Assembly: GCF_000820125.1 (NCBI RefSeq)
Contig: NZ_CDBY01000050.1
Coordinates: forward strand, 1 to 64,000
DNA: 64,000 nt
Direction: 5' to 3'
From: Aeromonas simiae
Lineage (GTDB): Bacteria > Pseudomonadota > Gammaproteobacteria > Enterobacterales > Aeromonadaceae
Shown here: positions 49,674 through 58,991 of the stretch, piece by piece
How the letters are laid out: every line of letters begins with the position of its first letter
Position numbering within the stretch: position 1 is the first letter of the stretch
Position numbers and translations under genes: made by a program
Notes under the pieces: generated by a model
Databases searched by the model: none
What the model saw: the letters and a program-made list of their open reading frames with translations, nothing else
What the model was told of the DNA's origin: nothing

Positions 49674-52600
49674 CTATTCGTAGCTACACACCAGCTTCCA
49701 GCTACCATCGCTCGCCTTGGGCTCGCTGCTGGTCCACCAGTTGGCCTGCCACACCCCCTTGTTGTGGGTGATGCGATCGCCAGCGTTGGCATGATCCCCC
49801 TGCGGCCAGCTCGGATAGGCCGGATAGGCCGCCGGCACCACATTCAGGCTGCTGCAACCACTGCCCCCCGGGGTCTCACCGGAGCCAGTGCTGCCCACCA
49901 CGGCCTCGGGCAGGGTCGGGAACTCGCCCTTAAGGCCGATGCTCTGGCTACCCACCACGATGCGCATGCCGCTCGGTACCCCGGCCGCCGGCAGGTAGTA
50001 AGTCATCGCTACCTCCACGTCGGTGCCCGGCGCCCAGGCCTTCCAGGCCGGCAGCGTCATGGCCACCTTGTGGAAGTCCTTCTCGCCGGCGATGCCGTCG
50101 GCGTTCTGGTTGCCGCCACTTTCGACCACCTTGAGCCCCATGCCGCTCTGATCAGTCACGGTGTCGGAGGTGGAGGTGGGCACCAGGAACTCGATGCGGG
50201 TACCACCCGGAATGGTCTGGGTCGAGTGGTTGGTGAGCTTCAACGTCGGGTTGATCGGGTAGTTGGAGTCCCCCTCCTTGAAGCCTGACAGGCTCACGGC
50301 GATATCGAGCTGGGCAGCTGGGGCCGGCAGATCGTTTTGGGCCGTGCCGTAACGGTTGGCCTTGGCAAACTTGTCATAGGCGAGGGTGGTCAGGGTGTCG
50401 CCCATGCCGTACTCGTTCTTGGCCGGATCGAAGCCATAGTCACCCGCCATCTCCCAGAACATCACGCCGCCGAGGCCACGTTGGATGATGTAGTCGAGCT
50501 TGCGGCCCATGGACTCTTCATCCTCGGTGGAGAGGAACACCTTCTTCTGCTCGTTCCACAGCCAAGGCGCCTGCGCCTTGTCGTCGTAGTAGCGCACATA
50601 CTGGCCTTGCATCACGTGGGCCGGGTTGTTGGGATCGAGACCCCAGGCCTGGCCGTAACTCGGCATGGTGGTGATGCCAAGGCGAGCCGCATGCTCCAGG
50701 TTCTTGGCATGCCACATGGGCACGGCGCCGGCGCCGACTTCCTTGCCATTCTTGTCGAGATCATGCCAGAGGTTGTCGATACCGACCGCGCCATTACCAC
50801 AGGGAATGGTGCCGCCACCGGTACCCGGCTGGCATTCGCTCTGGCTCGGCAGTGGCGCCTTACCGCCCAGGCCCTGGGTGCCACCGGTGACCCCCTGCCA
50901 GCCACGGGTATAGTAGGGCACGCCGACGTTGATCTTGCCGGCCGCCAGGGCACCACGGAAGTAGTGGGCCGCCCAGGCCGCGTTGAGGTAGCCGATGCCC
51001 CCATATTGCGCCTGGCTGTAGACTCCCCACTGCGCCAGCTCGCCGTCAGCCTTGTTGTCAAACAGGGCCGCGTTGTGGCCGACAAAGTGGTTCCAGGCCC
51101 CGTGGAAGTCGTACGTCATCAGGTTGACGTAGTCGAGGTACTGAGTGACCTGGAAGTTCTCCATGCCGCGCAGCAGATAGGCCGAGGCCGGTGAGGCGAT
51201 GGTCAGCATGTATTTGCGCCCATCCTCATTGCCGGCGGCATCGAGCCGGGCACGCAGGGTCTGCATCAGCACCTTGTAGTTGCCAAACAGCTTGCCACGG
51301 CAGAGGTTGGAGAGCGGGAAGTCGTTGGGGTTGCCCGCGTCCTTCATCGACGTGGGGTACTCGTAGTCGATATCCACCCCGTCAAAACCATACTGGCGGA
51401 TGAAGCTCACCGCCGAGTTGGCAAAGGCGTTGATGCCGTCGCTGTTGACCGAGCAATCCCCCTTGGTGGTGGCGCTATAGAAGCCACGGGTATCGGCCCA
51501 GCCCCCCACCGAGATCAGGGTCTTCACGTCCGGATATTGCTTCTTGTATTTCGACAGCAGGTTGAAGTGGCCCTGATAGGCGAACTCAGGGTCCATCTCG
51601 GCCCCCGGCACCCCGTCCCAGGTCATCTTGGTCGCCGAGTCGTCCACCTTGATGGTGTGGCTCTGCTCGTCCACCGCGGCGAAGGCGTAGTTGATGTGGG
51701 TGATCTTGCTCCAGGGGATGTCGCTCACCAGGTAGGAGGGCAGGCCGTTCTTGCCGGTGCGCCAGGAGGTGAAATAACCGATGACCCGGCGGGCATGGTC
51801 ATCCCCCATGCACTCGTAGCCATCCGGGCGGTAGATCTGTCGCACATCGCAGGAGAGGTTGCCGCCGGTGGGGGGCAAGGCGGCCTCCTCGACTGTGACG
51901 CTGACCGGGGCCGACTCGCCGGCCAAATTGGTCTGGTCGGTCGCGACCAGCTTGAGCGATGCGCTTCCCTTGGTGTCTGGCGTCCAGTTCACCTGCCAGG
52001 GGGCGGCGTTGTCCTCGCCCACCTTCTTGCCGTCCACAAACAGCTCGACCTTGGCGACATCGTTGTTGACGTCGGTGACGTTGCCGCTCACCGCCACACT
52101 GCGCCCCAGCGTCACCTTGGCGCCGGTGGCGGGGCTACTGATGCTCACCTTGGGCGCCTCGGGCGCCACCACGGCGGCGACGTTGAAGCTGGAATCCGCC
52201 TCACTCAGCACCTTGCCATCGTTATCCAGCGCCCTGGCCTTGAGGGCATGGGCACCGACGCCAACGGCAGACCAGCTGGCACTCCAGGGGGAAGCGCTGG
52301 CCGTGGCGATAAGCTTGCCGTCGACCAGGTATTCCACCTTAGCCAGCGCCGTCACCGGCCCGCTCAGGGTCACCGCCAACGCGACGCTGGCCCCTTCGTT
52401 GACGCTGCTGCCCACGGCAGGGGAGCCGATGGCGACGACCAGGGCCGGAGGTGGCACCTCCCCGCCATAGCGCTTCCAAGCATCGCCCCAGACCGTCCCC
52501 ACCCCAGGCTCGTAATGATAGGGCGAGGCCCCGCACCAGCCGGAGTAGGGGAACTCTTTGCACTCATAGAGATTGCCGACGTTGCTGACGATATCGCCCG

Positions 52601-52713
52601 CCTGGTAGGCGATGCCCGCTTGATAGGGGGGGATAGGCGGCCTGCGCCAAGGCAGGCATAAACGCCACGGCGACCAACGCCGCCAGGCGAGTAGGATGGA
52701 ACCTGTTTTGCAT
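49674..52713 (-). CDS. Secreted multidomain GH18 chitinase, frameshifted after the signal peptide
   Basis: The true start is ATG 52711-52713 with AAGGA upstream, giving the signal peptide MQNRFHPTRLAALVAVAFMP then ALAQA. At a seven-C tract (plus 52626-52632) the frame is lost; six Cs would give AYPPYQAGIAYQAG and join the rest. Order in the main frame: CBM5/12-like chitin-binding domain (QAGDIVSNVGNLYECKEFPY), two Ig-like domains, GH18 catalytic domain with FDGVDIDYEYP (plus about 51358-51390), a ChiC-type domain, and a C-terminal chitin-binding domain (GVWQANWWTSSEP). The main frame can also be read from 52772, but that lacks a signal peptide and ribosome site. It degrades chitin outside the cell. 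Its leader carries a riboswitch. Confidence 0.88.
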
Positions 52714-52721
52714 TTTTTCTT

Positions 52722-52755
52722 CCTTGTTTTCTTGGCATGGTTATCCAAGACAAGG
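52722..52755 (-). promoter_or_regulatory. Hairpin sequestering the chitinase ribosome-binding site
   Basis: In the mRNA, CCUUGU and CUUGG (plus 52745-52755) pair with CCAAG and ACAAGG (plus 52722-52735), with a three-A bulge. ACAAGG contains part of the Shine-Dalgarno AAGGA, so pairing would block translation. It lies 70 nt downstream of the riboswitch core and may be its expression platform. Confidence 0.55.
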
Positions 52756-52822
52756 CAGACGCAGCAGGCCACGCTGGGGACAGAATGCAGGCATTGGACT
52801 ATGCCACCGGCTCAAGCGGAAT

Positions 52823-52896
52823 CCTGGGAAACCCACACCGTCTGAAGCGGTGTCTGGGTCTGCGTCCCGACAGCATCGGTGTGCCCTTGTCCCGGG
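52823..52896 (-). promoter_or_regulatory. Candidate cyclic-di-GMP-I (GEMM) riboswitch upstream of chitinase
   Basis: The leader RNA has AAGGGCACACC, a short hairpin (CCGA/UCGG), then GGGACGCAGACCC. The GEMM consensus is AGGGCAAACC, a P1b hairpin, GGGACGCAAAGCC. A second stem follows (ACACCG, seven-base loop, CGGUGU). The ends close with CCCGGGA (plus 52890-52896) against UCCCAGG (plus 52823-52829), one mismatch, as a P1 stem. It lies between a promoter and the chitinase start, on the coding strand. Deviations: no GAAA tetraloop, and a shorter second arm. Confidence 0.72.
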
Positions 52897-52915
52897 TTCC
52901 TTGAGGAACGGCCCG

Positions 52916-52944
52916 AGTATAGGAACAGTCTGACAAGCGCTCAA
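52916..52944 (-). promoter_or_regulatory. Promoter of the chitinase gene
   Basis: On the minus strand, -35 TTGAGC (plus 52939-52944), 17-bp spacer, -10 TATACT (plus 52916-52921). Initiation near 52909 gives a leader of about 195 nt. The rest of the gap up to the tRNA terminator (52945-53106) holds no gene that I can support. Confidence 0.6.
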
Positions 52945-53106
52945 TCTTTGTTCGCGAGGAAAAACATCTATTTCCGATCGCCGCTATCCTGACCTATTGC
53001 TCATAAAGCCATATAAATCATTCGATTATGACGGTGATATCGCTGCTTTTCCGAAGGGCACTAGGTTGCAGAAGTGTGGACAAGGTCACGGCGAGCGCCA
53101 AACAAA

Positions 53107-53131
53107 AAGGCCACCGCGATGCGGTGGCCTT
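53107..53131 (-). terminator. Terminator of the tRNA-Ala operon
   Basis: AAGGCCACCGC (53107-53117), GAT, GCGGTGGCCTT (53121-53131); on the minus strand followed by TTTGTTT. Confidence 0.88.
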
Positions 53132-53136
53132 CGATA

Positions 53137-53212
<76 letters not shown>

Positions 53213-53272
53213 ATATTTTAGCGACGCGAAGGTGGGACTTCGTCATCGTTTCACGCCCTGCGTGAACCAACT

Positions 53273-53348
<76 letters not shown>

Positions 53349-53391
53349 AAGTCTGGTGCTGATCACCCGGCGAACCGGTCGACCGAAATGA

Positions 53392-53467
<76 letters not shown>

Positions 53468-53504
53468 ACAAAGGTTGGCTGTGAAGCCCTGGGCATCGGG
53501 AACC

Positions 53505-53580
<76 letters not shown>

Positions 53581-53608
53581 AGCGTTCCAGATGTTTCCGA
53601 GAAGAATT

Positions 53609-53684
<76 letters not shown>

Positions 53685-53731
53685 AACTCACCTCGGCATC
53701 ACCAGCAGATATTGCCCGGCGACGGAGGCGC

Positions 53732-53760
53732 ATAATAGGCATCCCCCCTTGCGCTGTCAA
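53732..53760 (-). promoter_or_regulatory. Strong promoter of the tRNA-Ala array
   Basis: On the minus strand, perfect -35 TTGACA (plus 53755-53760), 17-bp spacer, -10 TATTAT (plus 53732-53737), then a GC-rich discriminator (GCGCCTCC) as in stringently controlled stable-RNA promoters. Confidence 0.88.
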
Positions 53761-53857
53761 CACTAAAAATAACGCCAAGGCATCGCTTAGCCACTTTTCG
53801 AGCAGGCTGCTGCTTTTGCCAACACCGTTTCACCCTCAGCCAGCCGCAGACAACAAA

Positions 53858-53879
53858 AAGGGCCCCCGCAGGAGCCCTT
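53858..53879 (-). terminator. Terminator of gltX
   Basis: On the minus strand AAGGGCTCC, TGCG, GGGGCCCTT followed by TTTG; one G-T pair in the 9-bp stem. Confidence 0.75.
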
Positions 53880-53896
53880 GTCAGATGTGCCGTCTC

Positions 53897-55312
53897 TTAT
53901 TCGGCCGCCATGCGCGCCGCGATGTACTCAAGCGCCCGCTCGATACGGGAGAGCACGCGCTCCTTGCCCACCAGGGCCATCACGGCGTCGATGGAGGGGG
54001 ACTGGCCCTGACCGGTGACGGCCACGCGCAGCGGCATCCCGACCTTACCCATGCCCTGACCCAGTTCGGCGGCGGTGGCTTCGATCACCTCGTGCAGCGC
54101 CTCGGTGCTCCAGCTCTCCAGCGCAGCCAGCTTCTGCTTGGCCAGCGTCAGCGGCTCGGCAGCCACACCGCGCAGGTGCTTCTTGGCGGCGGCCTCGTCG
54201 ATGGCCTCGTACTCCTCGAAGAAGTAACGGCTCTGGGCCGCCAGCTCACGCAGGGTGTTGCAGCGCTCGGCCAAGAGGGTGATCACGGCGGTCAGTTCGG
54301 GGCCATTAGTGGTGTCAATGTTCTGGTCGGCCATGTGCCACGCCAGATGCTTGGCCACGTAAGCCGGGTCCAGGGTGCGCATGTAGTGGTTGTTGAGCCA
54401 CAAGAGCTTGTCGGTGTTGAACGCCGACGCCGACTTGGAGATGGCATCCAGGCTAAACAGCTTGATCATCTCGTCGAGCGTGAAGATCTCCTGATCGCCG
54501 TGGGACCAGCCCAGACGCACCAGATAGTTCAGCAGCGCTTCGGGCAGGTAGCCGTCGTCGCGGTACTGCATCACGGACACAGCGCCGTGGCGCTTGGAGA
54601 GCTTGGCACCGTCGTCGCCGAGGATCATCGAGACGTGGGCGAACTCCGGCACCGGCGCATTCAGCGCCTTGTAGATGTTGATCTGGCGCGGGGTGTTGTT
54701 GATGTGGTCTTCACCACGCACCACGTGGGTGATCTCCATGTCCCAGTCATCGACCACCACGCAGAAGTTGTAGGTGGGCGCGCCGTCGGTGCGGCGGATG
54801 ATGAGATCGTCCAGCTCGCTGTTGGCAAACTCGATGCGGCCACGCACGTGGTCGTCGAACACCACCGAGCCTTCGCTCGGGTTGCGAAAGCGGATCACAT
54901 GGGGGGCGTCAGCCGGGTGATCGTGCTGGTGATCGCGGCACTGACCGTCATAGCGCGGCTTCTCGCCCTTGGCCATCTGCTCTTCACGCAGCGCCTCGAG
55001 GCGCTCCTTGGAGCAGTAGCACTTGTAGGCACGGCCATCGGCCAGCATCTCGTCGATAAGGCCGTTGTAGCGGTCGAAACGCTTGGTCTGGTAGTAGGGG
55101 CCCTCATCCCAGCTCAACCCCAGCCACTCCATGCCCTCGATGATGGCGTCGATGGCCTCCTGGGTGGAACGTTCCAGGTCGGTATCCTCGATACGCAGCA
55201 CGAATTCGCCGCCCTGATTCCGGGCAAACAGCCAGGAGTAGAGGGCAGTACGGGCACCGCCGACGTGCAAAAAGCCGGTCGGGCTGGGAGCAAAGCGGGT
55301 TTTGACTTTCAT
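53897..55312 (-). CDS. gltX: Glutamate--tRNA ligase
   Basis: A 471-residue class-I aminoacyl-tRNA synthetase, the standard length. HIGH-like motif in [20 protein letters not shown] and KMSKS-like KLSKRHG; a zinc-type [15 protein letters not shown] segment follows. The start is at [13 protein letters not shown] (55312); the open frame upstream is unlike the family. The tRNA-Ala array follows on the same strand with its own promoter, as tRNA genes flank gltX in E. coli. Confidence 0.97.
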   Translation of the reverse strand: MKVKTRFAPSPTGFLHVGGARTALYSWLFARNQGGEFVLRIEDTDLERSTQEAIDAIIEGMEWLGLSWDEGPYYQTKRFDRYNGLIDEMLADGRAYKCYCSKERLEALREEQMAKGEKPRYDGQCRDHQHDHPADAPHVIRFRNPSEGSVVFDDHVRGRIEFANSELDDLIIRRTDGAPTYNFCVVVDDWDMEITHVVRGEDHINNTPRQINIYKALNAPVPEFAHVSMILGDDGAKLSKRHGAVSVMQYRDDGYLPEALLNYLVRLGWSHGDQEIFTLDEMIKLFSLDAISKSASAFNTDKLLWLNNHYMRTLDPAYVAKHLAWHMADQNIDTTNGPELTAVITLLAERCNTLRELAAQSRYFFEEYEAIDEAAAKKHLRGVAAEPLTLAKQKLAALESWSTEALHEVIEATAAELGQGMGKVGMPLRVAVTGQGQSPSIDAVMALVGKERVLSRIERALEYIAARMAAE

Positions 55313-55558
55313 GGTTGAGCCTTGTGTGGATGACCCATTGCGGGCCGATTCGCCATTAAAACCGCGGCATTTTAGCATCGGGGGCGGCAGATGGGAAAAG
55401 CCGTGACCATTTTTCATCCCTGCCCCGAATGGGAAACATTGAATCCCGTCGCAGACAGCCATCGGCACCGGCGCTAAGGTGCCAGGCCAGTTTTGCCGTT
55501 CAGATCCCGGCGCCTCGGCCGATAACAGGCTTCCTGCCCCAGCCACGGAGAGCATAAG

Positions 55559-57661
55559 ATGCAGTTTCGCTCCATCCAGACCAAGATCCTGGTCATGGCC
55601 GGCCTGGCCATGACGGTGGCCTTGCTGTTACTGATCCTTCTCAACCAATACTCGGGCCGCCAGACCCAGACCCTCACCATCGACTCCAGCCGTCAGGCAC
55701 TGCAAGAGGAGGCATGGCAGAAGGTCACCGCCAACGCCCGCGCCGAGGCGGCCGTCATCACCCAACTGCTACAAAAGAGCCTCTCCTACACCCAGCAACT
55801 GGCCAAGACCATGGCGCTGCAACAGGCAGGTCACCTCCCCCTGAGCCGCGAGAACGCCATCGCCCTGCTGCAAGCACAGCTCTCCCTCGATGACTCCCTC
55901 TATGGCAGTTTCGCCGGCTTCGAGCCCAACGGCTTCGATGGCCAGGATGCCGCCTTCAGCGGTCAGGCACCGCTCGGCAGCGACGCCAAGGGGCGCTTTG
56001 TGCCCTATTTCTACAAAGATGGCGCCAAGATAGGCAGCGATCTGCTGCTCTCCATCGACAAGGAGGAGCGCGACAGCTTTGGCAATCCGGCCAATGACTA
56101 TTACGCCTGCCCCAAGAGCCATGGCCGCTCCTGTCTCATCGACCCTTTCCAGGTCGATATCAACGGTCAGAAGGTGATGGTGAGCACCATCACCACCCCG
56201 ATCATGGCCAGCGGCGCCTTTCGCGGCGTGGTGGCGGTCGATCTGGAGATTGGCGCCCTGAGCCGGCAGGCCAAGAGCCTCAACGCCCATATCTACGACG
56301 GCAAGGGCGAGACCCTCATCATCAGCGCCGCCGGTGTCATCACCGGCACCAGCGGCAGTGACAGCAAGCTGGGCCAGCACGCCAACACCCTGCTTGGCGA
56401 GCAGTGGCGCGACTACCTCAAGCCCGAGGTGCAGCGCCAGGAGCTGGACGGCGCGTTTCGTATCTCGGTGCCGATCCTGGTGCCCGGCCTGGAGCGCAAC
56501 TGGGCCATCATCGTCACCCTGCCCTACAAGGTGGTGCTGGCGCGGGCCGATCAGCTCGCGGCCCAGCTCACCGAGATGAACCGCGCCGCCCTCACTCAGC
56601 AGCTGGCCGGCGCTATCGCAGTGCTGGTGCTGGCTCTGCTGACCATGTTGCTCATCGCGCGCACCATCACGGGCCCCATTCGCCAGATGGTGGGGCTGGT
56701 CGATGACATCGCCGATGGCGAGGGGGATCTCACCAAGCGCCTGGTGAGCCGTTCGGCCGATGAGCTGGGGGCCCTTGCCAAGGGGATCAACCGTTTCATC
56801 GACAAGCTGCAACAGCTGCTCGGCGACGTGCTCACCACCGCCGGCGAGGTGAATCGCCATGCCGGCGCCACCGACCAGATCGCCGCCAGCACCAATGCCA
56901 ACTTGCAACACCATCAGGCCGAGATGGATCAGATGCTCACCGCCGTCCAGGAGATGTCGTACGTGAGCCAGGAGGTGGCCACCCATGCCAACAACACGGC
57001 CGACTCCGCCAAGCAGGCGCAGCAGGCCGCCGACGAAGGCAAGGGGCGCTTCCAGCAGATGATCGAGGCGATGCACAAGGTGGCCGACGAAGCCGCCCGC
57101 GGCGCCGAGGTGGTCGACAGTCTGGCCCGTGACAGCGCCCAGATCACCGACATCCTCACCGTGATTCAAGGGGTCGCCGATCAGACCAACCTGCTGGCCC
57201 TCAACGCCGCCATCGAGGCCGCCCGCGCCGGCGAGGCGGGACGCGGCTTTGCCGTGGTGGCCGACGAGGTGCGCAAACTGGCGGGCCACACCCAGCAGGC
57301 GGTGCAAGATACCCAGTCCCTCATCGACAGGATCCGTCACAGCTCGGGCAACGCGGTACAGGCCATCGGCCAGAGTCAGCAGCTGACCCAGCAGGCGATG
57401 CAGGAGGCGGATCAAGCCGAAGAGGCGCTCGGCCACATCTACCGCGCCATCTCGACCATCAACGACATGACCTATCAGATAGCGTCGGCGGCCGAAGAGC
57501 AGAGTTCGGTCTCCGACACCGTCTCGGGCAACCTGGCCAAGACCAATGCGCTGGCCGGTGAGATTGCCCATGATGCGGCTCAAACGGCACAAGCCAGCCA
57601 GGCGCTGCGCGCGGCGGCGGAGCGACTCCAGGCGCTGCTCGGTCAGTTCAAATTGCAATGA
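55559..57661 (+). CDS. Methyl-accepting chemotaxis protein with a dCache-type sensor
   Basis: A 700-residue transducer. Membrane segment 1 is at about 10-30; a periplasmic dCache-like domain covers about 40-335, with [20 protein letters not shown]. Membrane segment 2 is at about 347-370, HAMP at about 370-425 ([20 protein letters not shown]), and the cytoplasmic hairpin has [20 protein letters not shown] near 540-560. dCache receptors often bind amino acids or other small metabolites; ligand unknown. It is divergent from gltX. No CheR-tethering pentapeptide at the C-terminus. Confidence 0.94.
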   Translation: MQFRSIQTKILVMAGLAMTVALLLLILLNQYSGRQTQTLTIDSSRQALQEEAWQKVTANARAEAAVITQLLQKSLSYTQQLAKTMALQQAGHLPLSRENAIALLQAQLSLDDSLYGSFAGFEPNGFDGQDAAFSGQAPLGSDAKGRFVPYFYKDGAKIGSDLLLSIDKEERDSFGNPANDYYACPKSHGRSCLIDPFQVDINGQKVMVSTITTPIMASGAFRGVVAVDLEIGALSRQAKSLNAHIYDGKGETLIISAAGVITGTSGSDSKLGQHANTLLGEQWRDYLKPEVQRQELDGAFRISVPILVPGLERNWAIIVTLPYKVVLARADQLAAQLTEMNRAALTQQLAGAIAVLVLALLTMLLIARTITGPIRQMVGLVDDIADGEGDLTKRLVSRSADELGALAKGINRFIDKLQQLLGDVLTTAGEVNRHAGATDQIAASTNANLQHHQAEMDQMLTAVQEMSYVSQEVATHANNTADSAKQAQQAADEGKGRFQQMIEAMHKVADEAARGAEVVDSLARDSAQITDILTVIQGVADQTNLLALNAAIEAARAGEAGRGFAVVADEVRKLAGHTQQAVQDTQSLIDRIRHSSGNAVQAIGQSQQLTQQAMQEADQAEEALGHIYRAISTINDMTYQIASAAEEQSSVSDTVSGNLAKTNALAGEIAHDAAQTAQASQALRAAAERLQALLGQFKLQ

Positions 57662-57680
57662 AGGTGTAAAATTCCTCGCC

Positions 57681-57711
57681 CGGACTCTCCCCCTCGGGGA
57701 CGAGTCCGTTT
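57681..57711 (+). terminator. Terminator of the chemoreceptor gene
   Basis: CGGACTC and TCCCC (57681-57692) pair with GGGGA and GAGTCCG (57696-57708), one bulged C, followed by TTT. Confidence 0.65.
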
Positions 57712-57763
57712 ACCATAGGCACCGAATTGCCTGATGGTGGCAATGCAGTAAGAGGAAAATACT

Positions 57764-58456
57764 GTGCCGACTCCGGATCGCCGTCCCCGCGGCCAACACC
57801 GCCGTGCCCGGCAGGGGCGCCGAGCGCCCGCCGAGGGATCCCTGCTTCAACGCATCCAGATCATGATGAAAGACTGGCGCCAGGCGCGTCAGGAGCGCGC
57901 CGCCGGCGCTGCCAAACCGTCTGCCTCCCGAAGCAGTGCCAACGCGCGGGGGAACTGGCTGGACAAGAGCCCGCTGCCACGCCGCCATACCCTGGGGCTG
58001 TTGATCCTGTTGCCGCTGTGGCTGATATTGCTGGCCTGGCAACCGAGCGACGAACTACCCGCCACCGCGGCCGCCCCCTCCGGCTCACTGGAGGTGCCGT
58101 TGGCCATGCCGGTGCAGGCGGCCCGCACCAGCGACGGACAGCCCCAGAAGCCGGTCAAGCCGGTTGAACAGCTGCCCGCAGGCTGGCAGTGGCTGGATCA
58201 CGAGATCGGCGGTGGAGAGACCCTGTTTGCGGTGTTTCGCAAGTACCAGTTGCCGGGCGCCGAGCTGAGCCGTCTGGTGGCCATTGAAGGGCCGGATCGT
58301 CCGCTCACCCGCCTGCAATCAGGCAAGACGGTCAATATCCTGCTCGACAACAACCGCCGCATCCAACGCGTCGAAATCCGCTCCCACGACGAGCCCATCT
58401 ATCGTTATGTGCGCGAAAACGAAGGGTTTGCGCAAAAAGAGATCCCCGCCTCCTGA
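57764..58456 (+). CDS. OapA/YtfB-like membrane protein with LysM-like OapA domain, GTG start
   Basis: A 230-residue protein. A basic cytosolic N-terminus (about 1-72), one membrane segment (about 76-93: LGLLILLPLWLILLAW), a Pro/Ala-rich linker, and a C-terminal OapA-type domain (about 140-225: ETLFAVFRKYQLPGAELSRL, GKTVNILLDN). E. coli YtfB localises to the division site and binds glycan; Haemophilus OapA affects colony opacity and adhesion. GTG 57764 follows AGAGGA at eight bases; the role here is inferred from family. Confidence 0.82.
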   Translation: MPTPDRRPRGQHRRARQGRRAPAEGSLLQRIQIMMKDWRQARQERAAGAAKPSASRSSANARGNWLDKSPLPRRHTLGLLILLPLWLILLAWQPSDELPATAAAPSGSLEVPLAMPVQAARTSDGQPQKPVKPVEQLPAGWQWLDHEIGGGETLFAVFRKYQLPGAELSRLVAIEGPDRPLTRLQSGKTVNILLDNNRRIQRVEIRSHDEPIYRYVRENEGFAQKEIPAS

Positions 58457-58462
58457 CCCCCT

Positions 58463-58487
58463 GATGGGGAGGTTTTACCTCCCCATC
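58463..58487 (+). terminator. Hairpin after the OapA-like gene
   Basis: GATGGGGAGG (58463-58472), TTTTA, CCTCCCCATC (58478-58487). It is perfect but lacks a direct T tract. Confidence 0.55.
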
Positions 58488-58530
58488 ATCTCAATAGTTT
58501 TAGCTTGCTCAAAAAACCGTAATCCTATCT

Positions 58531-58558
58531 TTGACTTGTCATACCCCCTCCGTAGAAT
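58531..58558 (+). promoter_or_regulatory. Promoter of the cold-shock gene
   Basis: TTGACT (58531-58536), 16-bp spacer, TAGAAT (58553-58558). It implies a leader of about 110 nt, as is common for csp genes. Confidence 0.65.
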
Positions 58559-58674
58559 CGATGTCGCTTGGGACAGGGAAGGTCGCTATCAAAAGCGTTC
58601 GATCACCCGGAGTCTTGAGATGTAATGGCCCTCTACCAGGGTCTCTTTACCTCTGTTATTGATAGGATTGACAC

Positions 58675-58884
58675 ATGTCTGACATTCGCACCGGCCAGGT
58701 AAAATGGTTCAATGAAACCAAGGGCTTCGGCTTTATCGAACAGTCCCAAGGCCCGGACGTTTTCGTTCACTTCTCCTCCATCCAGTCTGACGGGTTCAAG
58801 ACGCTGGCCGAAGGGCAGAAAGTCCAGTTCACCGTGACTCAAGGCAAGAAGGGCCCGCAGGCCGAGAACGTAAAACTCATCTAA
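58675..58884 (+). CDS. Cold-shock domain protein (CspA/CspE family)
   Basis: A 69-residue single-strand nucleic-acid-binding OB fold: [17 protein letters not shown] carries RNP1 and DVFVHFSSI carries RNP2, near-identical to CspE/CspC. It acts as an RNA chaperone and antiterminator. It has a good promoter, a long leader and a strong terminator. Which csp paralogue it corresponds to cannot be decided. Confidence 0.95.
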   Translation: MSDIRTGQVKWFNETKGFGFIEQSQGPDVFVHFSSIQSDGFKTLAEGQKVQFTVTQGKKGPQAENVKLI

Positions 58885-58903
58885 CGCTTGCGCTGGTGAA
58901 AAA

Positions 58904-58930
58904 AAAGAGGAGCCATGCTCCTCTTTTTTA
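58904..58930. terminator. Bidirectional terminator after the cold-shock gene
   Basis: AAAGAGGAGC (58904-58913), CAT, GCTCCTCTTT (58917-58926) with further A and T on the flanks. Confidence 0.88.
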
Positions 58931-58991
58931 TTGCGCGTTTTCCTGCCACAGGCGAAGGCCGCGAAAGGGGGCTTTCGCCCCCGCGCGCGGT

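Noticed and set aside
52724-52772. Chitinase start at 52772
   Set aside because: It keeps the main frame open but gives a basic N-terminus with no signal peptide; the ATG at 52713 has the ribosome site and a textbook signal sequence.
55425-55500. Possible second cyclic-di-GMP riboswitch before the dCache chemoreceptor
   Set aside because: GTCGCAGACAGCC followed by a good stem recalls part of the GEMM core, but the upstream GGGCAAACC-like strand is missing and the local GGGA pairs directly with TCCC instead.
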